Of a stretch of DNA of 36,863 nucleotides, positions 1 to 8,800 are shown in pieces. The notes below the pieces were generated by a model. It was not told the DNA's origin and did no database searches. It worked only from the letters and a program-made list of their open reading frames with translations. Position 1 is the stretch's first letter. Every line of letters begins with the position of its first letter. The translations under genes and the position numbers were made by a program. Where the stretch lies: contig CANRMD010000016.1 in the NCBI GenBank assembly GCA_947631645.1, positions 1 to 36,863 on the forward strand. The letters are read 5' to 3'. This DNA comes from Candidatus Gastranaerophilales bacterium. Its GTDB lineage: Bacteria; Cyanobacteriota; Vampirovibrionia; Gastranaerophilales; Gastranaerophilaceae.

Positions 1-1925
1 AAATTGTATGTAGCAATACGATTATCTGCCGAAATATCTAAATTTGATTCGTTATTAACATTAAATTCTTTAGCACCAGTAAATAGTTTAACTTCACCCG
101 TGTCGCTAATAGGTACACCGCTTCCGACTGCAAGAGTACCGCCTTCAAGGTTAACCGTTCCTTTATACCCTGTCATATCGGCATTCAATATAACGGTTCC
201 GTTATAATCTTCTTTTGTACCTTGTGCTTCTTCGCCCCATTCTTCAAGCCACTCATCTTTTAAATTACGATATTTGTTAATGTTAATAACACCATCAGCA
301 TTGTCATTATAAGAAGTTATTTTATCATTTAAGTGAATAGCGTGTCCCGCTTTTGCATTTAAGGAAATTTCACCACCGTTATCAGTAATACCGCTTGATT
401 CTAAACTGCCTTCCGATTCTCCCGCTTTATTGCCTTCAAATATAACATCTTTATTCTCGGCAATAATAACAAGTTTGGCATCTTTAGCGTTAAATATTGC
501 ACCTCCTGAGGCATTTTCACCAACTACTTTGTTATTTATGAAGCTGGAATCTTTTATTGTTGTTCGTGCAGTATTTTCGTTATATATAGCACCTCCGCCG
601 GATGCTTTATCAGTTATTCCCTCACCGTATTCATACGTATCACCATTTCCTTTTTCAAATTCATCATTATCAAAATCATCGGGAGATGCACTTTCACCGC
701 TTATTTTAACCGTATTGCCTTCAAAAGTTGTGTTATCAACTTCAAAGAAAAATTGATTGTAACCACCTTCGTCATCTCGGCTTTCAAAGTATGCGGCACC
801 ACCTTTTGCGGTAGGACCTTCAACATGGTTATTTATAAATAACGAATTTTGGATTGATGTATTATGGTACGCCCCGAGTGCACCGCCGTATCCGCCGTAT
901 GAACCTATAGATTTGTTATTTTCAAATACGCTGTTTATTATATCAACTGTTTCGGCATCATAATAATTATTATCTAAGAATAAGGCTCCGCCATAGCTTT
1001 TTATAGCTTCAGAAGAGTTACCTCCAAAGTATGTGTTTTTGATTACACAATCCATAAACCCGCCTAATGCAACGGCACCGCCGCCCGTCAAAATACTTAC
1101 ATCTTTGCCGTTAACAGAGTTATTTAAAAAGTAAGAATTTTCTATTAATAACTTATTACTTGGGTTATCATCATATCCGGTTCCGTCTAAGTATAAAGCA
1201 CCGCCTTGAACTTCTGTTTCATATGGCAGTTGACCCTTACCTTTATTGGGGTCGGTTGATTTTGACGAATTATTTATAAATACGCTATTTTTAACGGTAA
1301 CTCCCTTAGCTTCTTCCTCTTCTTCTATCCAAGGAGCCTCCCATCTTAAGGCCCCGCCATTTGCTCCATTTTTGTGTTGTATTAACTTATTGTTTGTAAA
1401 TACACTATTTTCTATATTAAAATTTTTACTTTCGGAATATAAAACAGAAGTGTTTTCAGATGGGCTGGCTACGTGATGCGTAGAATTTTCACTATCATAT
1501 TCAAAATTTTTAAACCCTTCATTTGTTACATTTAAATATTTTGTTGTTTTGTTTCCGCTTTCATCAAGAATTGTAATTTCCTGAGAAGTTTCACTCTTTT
1601 CATCTTTTAGTTCATATTTCCCGACATTTTTAACTGTAATATCATAATAGCTGGCACTTTCATTCTTGCCTTGTGATTCCTCATTATAGAATTGAAACCC
1701 GTGCCCGTTTTCCTCTTGAGTACCGCTTGTAACACCGTGTCCTTGTCCGTCAATTGTTAAGTTGCCATCTTGTTTTGGAGGTGCATCATCTGTGCTGTTT
1801 ATTGTCACATCTTCATTAAGAGTAACTTCACCTTGGTCTTGCCAAGGAGTTTGGGCGTTTGAAGCTGTTTGTATTGTTAAAAATGCTGTACTTAAAATTA
1901 ATGCAGATAAGAACTTCTTTTTCAT
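1..1925 (-). CDS. Secreted beta-helix adhesin / autotransporter-like protein, 3' end outside the window
   Basis: The reading frame is open from the ATG at 1925 to the left edge, 641 codons with no stop, so the C-terminus is missing. Residues 1-24 form a signal peptide (MKKKF, hydrophobic core, cleavage after SNA). From about residue 150 the protein is built of degenerate repeats. Turns such as SVFTNN, SVFINN, SYFLNN, SVFENN and SLFINN alternate with GGA-type turns (GGALYL, GGAVAL, GGALFL, GGAIYN). This is the pattern of polymorphic outer-membrane-protein and other right-handed beta-helix passenger domains. A shaving-resistant surface role and a C-terminal beta-barrel are expected from the family but not visible here. 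A GAGGAAT ribosome site lies about 13 nt before the ATG. The gene diverges from trpS. A poly-C tract upstream of its promoter suggests phase-variable expression. The repeat class is clear; the ligand is unknown. Confidence 0.8.
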   Translation of the reverse strand, partial: MKKKFLSALILSTAFLTIQTASNAQTPWQDQGEVTLNEDVTINSTDDAPPKQDGNLTIDGQGHGVTSGTQEENGHGFQFYNEESQGKNESASYYDITVKNVGKYELKDEKSETSQEITILDESGNKTTKYLNVTNEGFKNFEYDSENSTHHVASPSENTSVLYSESKNFNIENSVFTNNKLIQHKNGANGGALRWEAPWIEEEEEAKGVTVKNSVFINNSSKSTDPNKGKGQLPYETEVQGGALYLDGTGYDDNPSNKLLIENSYFLNNSVNGKDVSILTGGGAVALGGFMDCVIKNTYFGGNSSEAIKSYGGALFLDNNYYDAETVDIINSVFENNKSIGSYGGYGGALGAYHNTSIQNSLFINNHVEGPTAKGGAAYFESRDDEGGYNQFFFEVDNTTFEGNTVKISGESASPDDFDNDEFEKGNGDTYEYGEGITDKASGGGAIYNENTARTTIKDSSFINNKVVGENASGGAIFNAKDAKLVIIAENKDVIFEGNKAGESEGSLESSGITDNGGEISLNAKAGHAIHLNDKITSYNDNADGVININKYRNLKDEWLEEWGEEAQGTKEDYNGTVILNADMTGYKGTVNLEGGTLAVGSGVPISDTGEVKLFTGAKEFNVNNESNLDISADNRIATYN

Positions 1926-1957
1926 AATATTTCTTATTCCTCAGGTAATGTACCAAC

Positions 1958-1986
1958 AGTATAATATATATAATCTTGAAAATCAA
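1958..1986 (-). promoter_or_regulatory. Predicted sigma-70 type promoter of the beta-helix surface protein
   Basis: On the minus strand, TTGATT (1986-1981) and TATACT (1963-1958) are separated by 17 bp, matching 4/6 and 5/6 of the consensus. The start codon lies about 33 nt downstream of the -10, leaving room for the GAGGAAT ribosome site. Read by eye only. Confidence 0.5.
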
Positions 1987-2008
1987 TAATAATAGCAATT
2001 TTGATGTC

Positions 2009-2017
2009 GGGGGGGGG
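2009..2017. repeat. Nine-base G:C homopolymer upstream of the surface-protein promoter
   Basis: Nine consecutive G on the plus strand are nine C on the coding strand of the surface-protein gene. The tract ends 22 bp upstream of the predicted -35 box, roughly 58-66 bp upstream of the likely transcription start. Such a tract is very unusual in this AT-rich DNA. It also lies about 115 bp upstream of the trpS start. Tracts of this kind upstream of -35 boxes are known contingency switches in other bacteria (for example the homopolymer before sabA in Helicobacter). Confidence 0.85.
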
Positions 2018-2093
2018 AATGGTTATTTTTATTGAATTTGAAATTTCTGATATTATTTTAAAATATATAGAAACATTTTTACTTAATTTTGTG

Positions 2094-2099
2094 TATAAT
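2094..2099 (+). promoter_or_regulatory. Possible -10 box for trpS-wecB
   Basis: A perfect TATAAT hexamer lies 32 bp upstream of the trpS start. I see no convincing -35 box at 16-18 bp spacing, so this is tentative. Confidence 0.35.
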
Positions 2100-2131
2100 A
2101 TTGATTGAAAATAGAATAAAAGGTTTGTTTA

Positions 2132-3145
2132 GTGGTGAAATTAAATTTAGTATCAGGGATGCGTTCAACAGGAAAACTCCATTTGGGACATTATATGGGA
2201 GTCTTAACTAATTGGGTAAGTTTGCAGAACGAATATAACTGTTTCTACTTTGTTGCAGACTGGCATGCACTGACTACAAAGTATGATAAGACCGAAAATC
2301 TCAAGCAGGATAAACTTGATGTGGTTTTGGATTGGCTTGCTTGCGGTATTGACCCTGATAAATCGACAATTTATTTTCAATCAAACGTGCTTCAGATAGC
2401 AGAGCTCCATATTTTATTAAGTATGATAACACCTAATAACTGGGTGGAACGTGACCCTACGTTAAAAGATATGGTTAAAATTCTAAAAAATAAAGACGGA
2501 GACAAAAGCGAAAATATGCCTCAATTGAGCTACGGACTTTTAGGTTATCCGATTTTAATGTCAGCCGATATTATGGCGATGAATGGTGCTGTTGTTCCTG
2601 TCGGGGTTGACCAATTGGCACATCTTGAAATAACAAGAGATATTGCAAGAAGATTTAATAATATTTATAAAACGGAACTTTTTAAGGAGCCTATTCCAAA
2701 ACTGACTCAAGTTCCGTTGCTTATGGGTGTTGACGGGCAAAAAATGGGTAAATCGTTCCAAAACGATATTAAAATATCTGATGATGAGCAAACGACCGAA
2801 AAGAAAATAATGCAATGTATTACAGATAGAAGCAGAGCAAGAAAAGATGACCCCGGACACCCCGATAAATGCGAGGTTGCATATAAATATTATGAAATTT
2901 TTGCAGATAATGAAACAACTAAGCAAGTTGAATTTGAATGCAAAGCAGGGCAAAGAGGCTGTGCTGACTGTAAACGGCAATTAGGTAAAATTATTAATGA
3001 AAAATTTGCCCCAATAAGACAAAAACGGCTTGAATTCGTAAAAGATATCGATAAAGTTTGTGATATTATAAACGAGGGCTGTAAAAAAGCGTCTTGTGAG
3101 GCTGAAAAAACAATGACAAGAGTCAGAGAGGCGATAAATATTTAA
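2132..3145 (+). CDS. trpS: Tryptophanyl-tRNA synthetase
   Basis: This cytoplasmic class I aminoacyl-tRNA synthetase charges tRNA-Trp with tryptophan at the cost of ATP. The signature HIGH motif appears as HLGH (residues 17-20) and the KMSKS loop as KMGKS (204-208). SGMRSTGKLHLGHY is a typical TrpRS N-terminus. The 337-residue length is normal. The C-terminal part has a GCADCKR segment like the Cys-containing tails seen in some bacterial TrpRS. The start is a GTG at 2132, placed 8 nt after AAAAGG; a second GTG follows directly at 2135 and could be used instead. wecB starts one base after the stop, so the two are probably co-transcribed although functionally unrelated. Confidence 0.97.
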   Translation: MVKLNLVSGMRSTGKLHLGHYMGVLTNWVSLQNEYNCFYFVADWHALTTKYDKTENLKQDKLDVVLDWLACGIDPDKSTIYFQSNVLQIAELHILLSMITPNNWVERDPTLKDMVKILKNKDGDKSENMPQLSYGLLGYPILMSADIMAMNGAVVPVGVDQLAHLEITRDIARRFNNIYKTELFKEPIPKLTQVPLLMGVDGQKMGKSFQNDIKISDDEQTTEKKIMQCITDRSRARKDDPGHPDKCEVAYKYYEIFADNETTKQVEFECKAGQRGCADCKRQLGKIINEKFAPIRQKRLEFVKDIDKVCDIINEGCKKASCEAEKTMTRVREAINI

Positions 3146-3146
3146 T

Positions 3147-4259
3147 ATGAGCAATAAAATAAAAGTATTAACAATATTCGGAACCCGACCTGAGGCTATA
3201 AAAATGGCTCCTTTGGTAAAAGAAATCGAAAAAAACTCCGATTGTCTTGAAAGTATTGTTTGTGTAACTGCTCAGCACAGGCAAATTTTAGACCAAGTCC
3301 TTGAACTTTTTAATATAAAACCTGATTTTGACCTTGATATTATGAAAGATAATCAAAATTTATGGTCGCTTACATCGGATGTACTTTTAAAAACAAAAGA
3401 AGTTATTGAAAAAGTACAACCTGATATTGTTTTGGTTCACGGTGATACTACAACATCAATGGCGGCGGCATTGAGTGCGTTTTATGCCAAAGTGCCCGTC
3501 GGGCATGTTGAAGCGGGGCTTAGAACTTTTGATAAATATTACCCTTTCCCCGAAGAAATAAACAGAGTTTTCGTTGACAGTGTCTGTACATATTATTTTG
3601 CCCCGACTGATAAATCTTGCGAGAATTTGATAAAATCACAGATACCAAAAGAACACATCTATAAAACGGGTAATACCGTAATTGACGCTCTTTTTTATAC
3701 GGTTGAAAATGTTAAGGCGGATTTAAACGATATAGGTTTAAAAGATGATTTAAAAACAATACTTTTAACATCCCATAGACGCGAAAATTTTGGCGAACCT
3801 ATAAAAAATATATGCAGAGCGGTTTTGGAATTGGTTGAAAAAAACAATGATATTCAAGTGGTTTACCCCGTTCATCCGAACCCTAACGTTCAAAAGCCTG
3901 TTTATGAGTTATTGGACAAAGTTGAAAGAATACATTTAATAAAACCTTTAGAGTATGCACAGTTCTGTGCATTAATGAAAAAGTCGCATATTATTCTAAC
4001 GGACTCGGGCGGAGTGCAAGAGGAAGCCCCCTCACTCGGTAAACCTGTATTAGTTTTAAGAGATACAACTGAACGCCCCGAAGCTGTTGAATACGGCACG
4101 GTAAAACTTGTCGGAACTGATAAAAATAAAATAGTTTCAACCGTTCAATTATTGCTTGATGATACAACGGAATATAAACGTATGTCAGAAGCTGTAAACC
4201 CGTACGGCGACGGTCTTGCTTCAAAACGCATAGTTGAAGTATTAAGGAAAATTAAATAA
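3147..4259 (+). CDS. wecB: UDP-N-acetylglucosamine 2-epimerase (non-hydrolysing)
   Basis: This enzyme interconverts UDP-GlcNAc and UDP-ManNAc, the precursor step for ManNAc- or ManNAcA-containing surface polysaccharides. The 370-residue protein has the family landmarks in order: GTRPEAIKMAPL near the N-terminus, TAQHRQ, VHGDTTTSMAAAL, GHVEAGLRT, HRRENFG, and the UDP-binding segment TDSGGVQEEAPSLGKPVL followed by TERPEA. Length and motif order match the WecB/MnaA family rather than the hydrolysing NeuC type, but the two are close and substrate specificity is inferred. It starts one base after the trpS stop and converges on fabF with only 4 bp between stop codons. Confidence 0.93.
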   Translation: MSNKIKVLTIFGTRPEAIKMAPLVKEIEKNSDCLESIVCVTAQHRQILDQVLELFNIKPDFDLDIMKDNQNLWSLTSDVLLKTKEVIEKVQPDIVLVHGDTTTSMAAALSAFYAKVPVGHVEAGLRTFDKYYPFPEEINRVFVDSVCTYYFAPTDKSCENLIKSQIPKEHIYKTGNTVIDALFYTVENVKADLNDIGLKDDLKTILLTSHRRENFGEPIKNICRAVLELVEKNNDIQVVYPVHPNPNVQKPVYELLDKVERIHLIKPLEYAQFCALMKKSHIILTDSGGVQEEAPSLGKPVLVLRDTTERPEAVEYGTVKLVGTDKNKIVSTVQLLLDDTTEYKRMSEAVNPYGDGLASKRIVEVLRKIK

Positions 4260-4263
4260 ATTT

Positions 4264-5511
4264 TTAACCCTTTTCAAACATTAAAACAGCATTATGACCG
4301 CCGAAGCCAAATGAGTTTGAAAGTGCAACTTTAACGTCTTTTTGTTCTGCTTTATTTGCCACATAATCCAAATCGGCAGCTTCAGGGTCTAAATTAACCA
4401 AATTAATAGTAGGCGGAACTATACCCTCTACTATTGTTTTAACTGCAACAATAGCTTCCGTTGAACCTGCCGCACCAAGCATATGACCCGTCATAGATTT
4501 TGTCGAACTTACACAAAGATTTGTGTTTTCTTTTCTGTCGCCGAATATCCTTGCAACCGTATTAGACTCTGCTAAGTCGCCCAAATGAGTGCTTGTTCCG
4601 TGCATATTAATATAATCAACATCTTTAGGCTGTTTATTTGCTTCTTTTAAGCAGTTGCGAATAGCAAGTTCAGCTCCTTTTCCCTCGGGGTCTGGGGCTA
4701 CCATGTCATAAGCGTCGGAGCTTTGTCCGTAGCCTGTTAATTCCGCATAAATTCTTGCACCACGTTTAAGTGCGTGTTCTCTTTCTTCAAGTATTAACAC
4801 TGCTCCGCCCTCAGATAATACAAACCCGTCGCGGTCTTTGTCATAAGGTCTTGATACTTCATGAGGGGGTCTGGTACTCTTTGAAAGGGTTCTGGCACTG
4901 GTGAATGCCCCTAATCCGAAATCACAAACACTTGATTCGGCACCGCCTGCGAACATTATATCGGCATCTCCGTATTGTATTGTACGATAGCAGTCGCCAA
5001 CAGAATGTGCTCCTGTTGCACAAGCGGATAATACAGCTTTGCTCGGGCCTCTTAATCCAAATTTTATTGATACTTTTCCTGATGCCATATTTGCTATCAT
5101 CATAGGAACGGTAAACGGCGAGCATTTATGAAAACCTCTTTTCATCATATCCTCGTAACCCGTTGTTACAACAACAAGTCCGCCTGCTGCCGTTGATACG
5201 ATTGTTCCTATTCTTGTTAAATCTTCTTTTGATAAGTCTAAACCCGAATCTTTATAAGCTTCTTCTGCTGCGATAAGAGCATAAATTATACTTTTATCGA
5301 GTCTTTTTGCTTCTTTTGGGTCAATATATGCTTCAACATTTATATCTTCAGGTACTTGTCCCGCAACTTTTACAAGGTGTTTTTCTTTATCTAAGTGATG
5401 TTCCGTTATTCCGCTTTTGCCGTTTATCAGGTTTTCCCAAAGCTTATTGACTCCTATACCATAAGGAGTTACACATCCCATACCTGTTACAACTACTCGT
5501 CTTTTTGACAT
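4264..5511 (-). CDS. fabF: 3-oxoacyl-[acyl-carrier-protein] synthase II
   Basis: This condensing enzyme elongates acyl-ACP with malonyl-ACP in type II fatty acid synthesis in the cytoplasm. The Cys-His-His triad is visible: C164 in SACATGAHS, H304 in NMHGTSTHLGD and H343 in KSMTGHMLGAAG. The 415-residue length and the start MSKRRVVVTGMGCVTPYG are typical of FabF. A strong GGAGG ribosome site precedes the ATG by a few bases. There is no acpP, fabG or fabH next to it, so it is separated from the usual fab cluster. A promoter is predicted in the 93-bp gap upstream, so it may be transcribed on its own as well as from the GH38 gene. Confidence 0.97.
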   Translation of the reverse strand: MSKRRVVVTGMGCVTPYGIGVNKLWENLINGKSGITEHHLDKEKHLVKVAGQVPEDINVEAYIDPKEAKRLDKSIIYALIAAEEAYKDSGLDLSKEDLTRIGTIVSTAAGGLVVVTTGYEDMMKRGFHKCSPFTVPMMIANMASGKVSIKFGLRGPSKAVLSACATGAHSVGDCYRTIQYGDADIMFAGGAESSVCDFGLGAFTSARTLSKSTRPPHEVSRPYDKDRDGFVLSEGGAVLILEEREHALKRGARIYAELTGYGQSSDAYDMVAPDPEGKGAELAIRNCLKEANKQPKDVDYINMHGTSTHLGDLAESNTVARIFGDRKENTNLCVSSTKSMTGHMLGAAGSTEAIVAVKTIVEGIVPPTINLVNLDPEAADLDYVANKAEQKDVKVALSNSFGFGGHNAVLMFEKG

Positions 5512-5564
5512 TTTCCCTCCAAAAGCAGAATAACTTCCCTATCTACCTTAATTTATCCATTAAG

Positions 5565-5593
5565 ATATTATATTGAAAATAAGATTAAATCAA
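5565..5593 (-). promoter_or_regulatory. Predicted promoter of fabF
   Basis: On the minus strand TTGATT (5593-5588) is followed after 17 bp by TAATAT (5570-5565). A perfect TATAAT overlaps it (5572-5567) but at 15-bp spacing. It lies about 55 bp before the fabF ATG. Confidence 0.4.
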
Positions 5594-5604
5594 CTGTTTT
5601 AATT

Positions 5605-7812
5605 TTATAACTGAAATTTTGTATCAGTTTTATTTGTATTTAAAGAAATAATAAAATTATAGTATTTATCAGTAATTTGGTATATTTCTTCTTCGGAATT
5701 TGTGAATGTCAGAGCAAATTCAGCTTTATTTTCGCCTAAACACTGCATTTTGGGCGTTTCTATAGGCGGGCCCGCAGGTGTTCCTCGAGTAGGATTATGG
5801 GGGTTAGATATTATTCCAATTGAACGAAGCAAGGTTAAATTTACAGCGTTTTTTGTTATTTCATACTCGCTTAGTCCTTTTGTGATAAGCCCAAAGCCTT
5901 GTGTCATCATAAATCTTTGCATTGGCGATGTATTTGGTTTTATTTCCTTACCTCTTGGAGCCTGAAGATATTTATTTATATTAAAATCAGGGTCAAAATG
6001 GCGTTCAACCGTGCTGAAAAGGTCTTCATTTATTGTTGAATAAATTTTTTCTTTTAAATTAAAAGAAATTTTTAAAATATGGTCTTTGCTTTTATTTATC
6101 CAATTGGCTTTAAATTCAATATGTTTTGACTGATTATATAAAATGGCATTTAGATAAATTTTGTGCTTGCAAGTTTTTTTACTTCTGCCGATTTTATTTG
6201 ATTTTGACGGGATATCTATTTCAAAAATCAAATCCATATTTGCTAAAAGCTGATTTGAAACTTTCAATTTTGATGATTTTAGTTTTGCCTTTACGGGTTT
6301 ATCATTTTTTAGTGCTCCGAAATTATAACTGTCGCCGATATCCCCTAAATCGTATATTGTTATGAAATCACTGTATTTTTGTTTTTTTTGCTTATCTGTT
6401 ATTGTAATTTTACTGTTTGTTATTTCAAGTTTTATATTATTGTTTTCAATAAAGTTTTTACCCGTTTTTAAATAATTTTCTTTGCAGAGATATTTTTCGC
6501 TGATATGTGTTAAAGACATAGCGGGCAAGTTTTTTACGTCGATTAAATATTCATATAATGTTGTATAATCCTCTGTTATCGGAATTTGGTTTATATCGTA
6601 AAGCTTATCGTCTGTAAAACCTTTATAACTTCCGACTTTTAAATAATCAAGTTTTTTATTCGTTATAACCTTTATTACTCCCGTATAAGGGTGTTTTGAT
6701 AAATTTATTACTGCTAAAGGAGCATTATTATCGGATAAATCTCTTATTGTACGTTTTATTATTCCGTTTGATACCGTATCAACTTTTTTAAATCTTTCAA
6801 TTACTTCATCACATACGCTATCCAAACTGCAAGCGTAAATACTGTCATGAGCGTGGTTTTTTATTAAAAGTTTATATGCGTAATTTACTTCAGAGCTTCT
6901 GTCTTTTACTTTAAAATATTTTCTTGCAATTTGCTCTAATGGGTCTGCTATATCAGAGAGAATGTGCTGAGAGTTAGCATTTGCCTGCTTTATATCAAGC
7001 CTTGTTGAATAAACCCCCGGCAGAATAAAGTTTAGGGAATTTTCTAAAAACTCGCCTTTTATCTTTTGACGTTTTTGTATTTTTTCAAAATATTCAAAAG
7101 GAGTTGCTATGTATATTTTATATTCGGAATAAATTTTATTTAATGCTTTTATTTGTTCTTTTATGTTTTTTGTAACTGCTAAATGGTCGGCTCCTATCGG
7201 AAGCAGTACATTTTCACCGCTTTTTAATGCGATTTTATCAAGATATTTTTTTAATAGTTGTGCTTTTTCTTCAATCGGTTTATCAAGGTTTAAAAAGTCT
7301 TGAAAATAGCCTTGGATAAGATTTGTTACTTTTATTCCGTTCCAATCGAGGTCGGCTTTTAAATTGCCTAAGCCCCGCCACAAACAGGCTTTATCAATGT
7401 TGAAGTGCTTAAGTAATATCGGAATATCCTTACTGTGACCGAAACTGTCTGCAATATACCCTATAAATTCCGTTTCACCAAGCTTTTTTGCGTAGTCTAT
7501 ACCAAGTTCAAGATTTTTCATTAAACATTTGCCCGAAACTAAAAAACTGTCGGAAGAACAATAAAAAGGACCAATTCTTAGTTTTTTTTCTTTAATTAAT
7601 TTTTTTATTAACGGGAGTTTTTCACTTCTTATTTCAAGATAATCTTCTAACGCAGCAGTCTGACCGTCAAAATAAAAACAGGGCAGTTCACCTGATTTCA
7701 GCATATCAAGAACATTGTCAAAAACTTCAATAAACCTTAATCTGAATTCATCAAATTCCCGATACCACTCTCGGTCCCAGTGAGTATGAACATATGCCGT
7801 CACTTGCTTCAT
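5605..7812 (-). CDS. Glycoside hydrolase family 38 (alpha-mannosidase-like) enzyme
   Basis: The 735-residue protein has the GH38 zinc and catalytic motifs: HTHWDREW at residues 9-16, the nucleophile region IADSFGH with D122, and NHAHDS at 319-324 supplying H322 and D323. GH38 enzymes hydrolyse alpha-mannosyl bonds with retention; the bacterial MngB branch acts on mannosylglycerate or related mannosides. The HAHDS...C motif resembles MngB, but the protein is shorter than the roughly 880 residues of E. coli MngB, and substrate cannot be read from sequence. There is no signal peptide, so it acts in the cytoplasm unless exported otherwise. No sugar transporter or kinase lies beside it. The start follows the stop of the HExxH gene by 9 bp without a clear ribosome site, which suggests translational coupling. 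Confidence 0.88.
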   Translation of the reverse strand: MKQVTAYVHTHWDREWYREFDEFRLRFIEVFDNVLDMLKSGELPCFYFDGQTAALEDYLEIRSEKLPLIKKLIKEKKLRIGPFYCSSDSFLVSGKCLMKNLELGIDYAKKLGETEFIGYIADSFGHSKDIPILLKHFNIDKACLWRGLGNLKADLDWNGIKVTNLIQGYFQDFLNLDKPIEEKAQLLKKYLDKIALKSGENVLLPIGADHLAVTKNIKEQIKALNKIYSEYKIYIATPFEYFEKIQKRQKIKGEFLENSLNFILPGVYSTRLDIKQANANSQHILSDIADPLEQIARKYFKVKDRSSEVNYAYKLLIKNHAHDSIYACSLDSVCDEVIERFKKVDTVSNGIIKRTIRDLSDNNAPLAVINLSKHPYTGVIKVITNKKLDYLKVGSYKGFTDDKLYDINQIPITEDYTTLYEYLIDVKNLPAMSLTHISEKYLCKENYLKTGKNFIENNNIKLEITNSKITITDKQKKQKYSDFITIYDLGDIGDSYNFGALKNDKPVKAKLKSSKLKVSNQLLANMDLIFEIDIPSKSNKIGRSKKTCKHKIYLNAILYNQSKHIEFKANWINKSKDHILKISFNLKEKIYSTINEDLFSTVERHFDPDFNINKYLQAPRGKEIKPNTSPMQRFMMTQGFGLITKGLSEYEITKNAVNLTLLRSIGIISNPHNPTRGTPAGPPIETPKMQCLGENKAEFALTFTNSEEEIYQITDKYYNFIISLNTNKTDTKFQL

Positions 7813-7821
7813 AAGTTGATT

Positions 7822-8655
7822 TTAATATTTTTTTTGAAATATATCAAATAAATCTTTTAACTCTTTATAGTATCCTTTATCAAGCAGTTCTAAAAATCTG
7901 TTTGTTGTAGCTGGTGCAACAGTTTCAATTGTTTCAGGTGTCATAAAATATCCTGAAACATATCTTGCAAAGAGCTCTGTAGGTTTTTCGTAATATTTTG
8001 TTAATTTATTTATTCTCCTTGCAAGTTTAGATTGTTTTCTCTGCATAGAACATAGTCTTATATAAATTTGAAAGGCTTTTGGCATGTCGGGAAAATCATT
8101 TTCCAAATTTTTAACCGTTAAAATATGTTCTTTTTTAAAGAAAAATCCTTTCATTATCCTTATGGCATCATATTTTACAAGATATTTTGCTTCGGAGTTT
8201 TTTATATATCGCTCAAATTCAGGAAATTTTTTTGACCTTAAAAAGTCGGGATATTCTCGTTTTATTGCACTTTGCATTGATTTTATTGTTTTTGCGGTTT
8301 CTTCTTTTGCGTCTAAAAATACTGTTAATCTTGAATTTTTGTCGGTTAATCTTGTTACATTTATAAGTTCTGATTTGATATTTTCAATATCTTTAGTATC
8401 AAAAAGTTTTTCTAATGTTCCTGAATTTTTGATAAAATCTTTATCAATTTTAGAATGTATATGGTGTGCAAATTCATGTACAAGAACAGCTATTGCTTTA
8501 TCATCTTTGATATTGCGGGATAAATCTATTCTGTTTTTTTGATATAGACCTTGATTACCGCGAGCTTTGGTGTTTGTCTTAACTTCAATTCCGCAGTTAC
8601 GCAAAAATTCTATGACATTTCTTTTTGTTAAAGGTTTAGATTTGTCATAAAGCAT
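7822..8655 (-). CDS. Zincin-like putative metallopeptidase (HEFAHH)
   Basis: The 277-residue protein contains HEFAHH at residues 60-65 and a downstream KPTELFARY segment (E227) that can supply the third zinc ligand. This is the layout of gluzincin-type peptidases and of metallopeptidase domains in phage or conjugative polyproteins. No signal peptide or membrane segment is seen. The target is unknown. The ATG at 8655 has only a weak ribosome site. The frame stays open upstream to about 8720. In that extension an AAAGGGG box at 8718-8712 sits 5 nt before an ATT codon at 8706-8704, which would add 17 residues (IIFGFLKKEKEPQYSVK). A non-canonical ATT start is therefore possible. It probably forms a two-gene unit with the GH38 gene downstream. 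Confidence 0.7.
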   Translation of the reverse strand: MLYDKSKPLTKRNVIEFLRNCGIEVKTNTKARGNQGLYQKNRIDLSRNIKDDKAIAVLVHEFAHHIHSKIDKDFIKNSGTLEKLFDTKDIENIKSELINVTRLTDKNSRLTVFLDAKEETAKTIKSMQSAIKREYPDFLRSKKFPEFERYIKNSEAKYLVKYDAIRIMKGFFFKKEHILTVKNLENDFPDMPKAFQIYIRLCSMQRKQSKLARRINKLTKYYEKPTELFARYVSGYFMTPETIETVAPATTNRFLELLDKGYYKELKDLFDIFQKKY

Positions 8656-8746
8656 TTTTACCGAGTATTGCGGTTCTTTTTCTTTTTTTAAAAATCCGAA
8701 AATAATCTTTTCCCCTTTTTACATATTATATATGATATTTCATATA

Positions 8747-8779
8747 AAAAACAGTATCCAATGCCAGGATACTGTTTTT
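8747..8779 (-). terminator. Rho-independent terminator after the poly-C tract gene
   Basis: A perfect 13-bp stem (8747-8759 with 8767-8779) with a 7-nt loop ends in a T run on the minus strand, 22 bp after the stop codon at 8801. Its A/T-rich base makes it potentially bidirectional. Confidence 0.9.
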
Positions 8780-8800
8780 ATTAATTGAGGATTTCTATTA

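Noticed and set aside
4-1989. Several plus-strand frames of 67-108 residues
   Set aside because: They are shadows of the long open minus-strand surface-protein gene, which has a signal peptide and coherent repeats.
8084-8542. Plus-strand 152-residue frame
   Set aside because: It lies antisense to the HExxH gene, has no ribosome site and is rich in Phe, Ile and Ser as expected from an AT-rich antisense frame.
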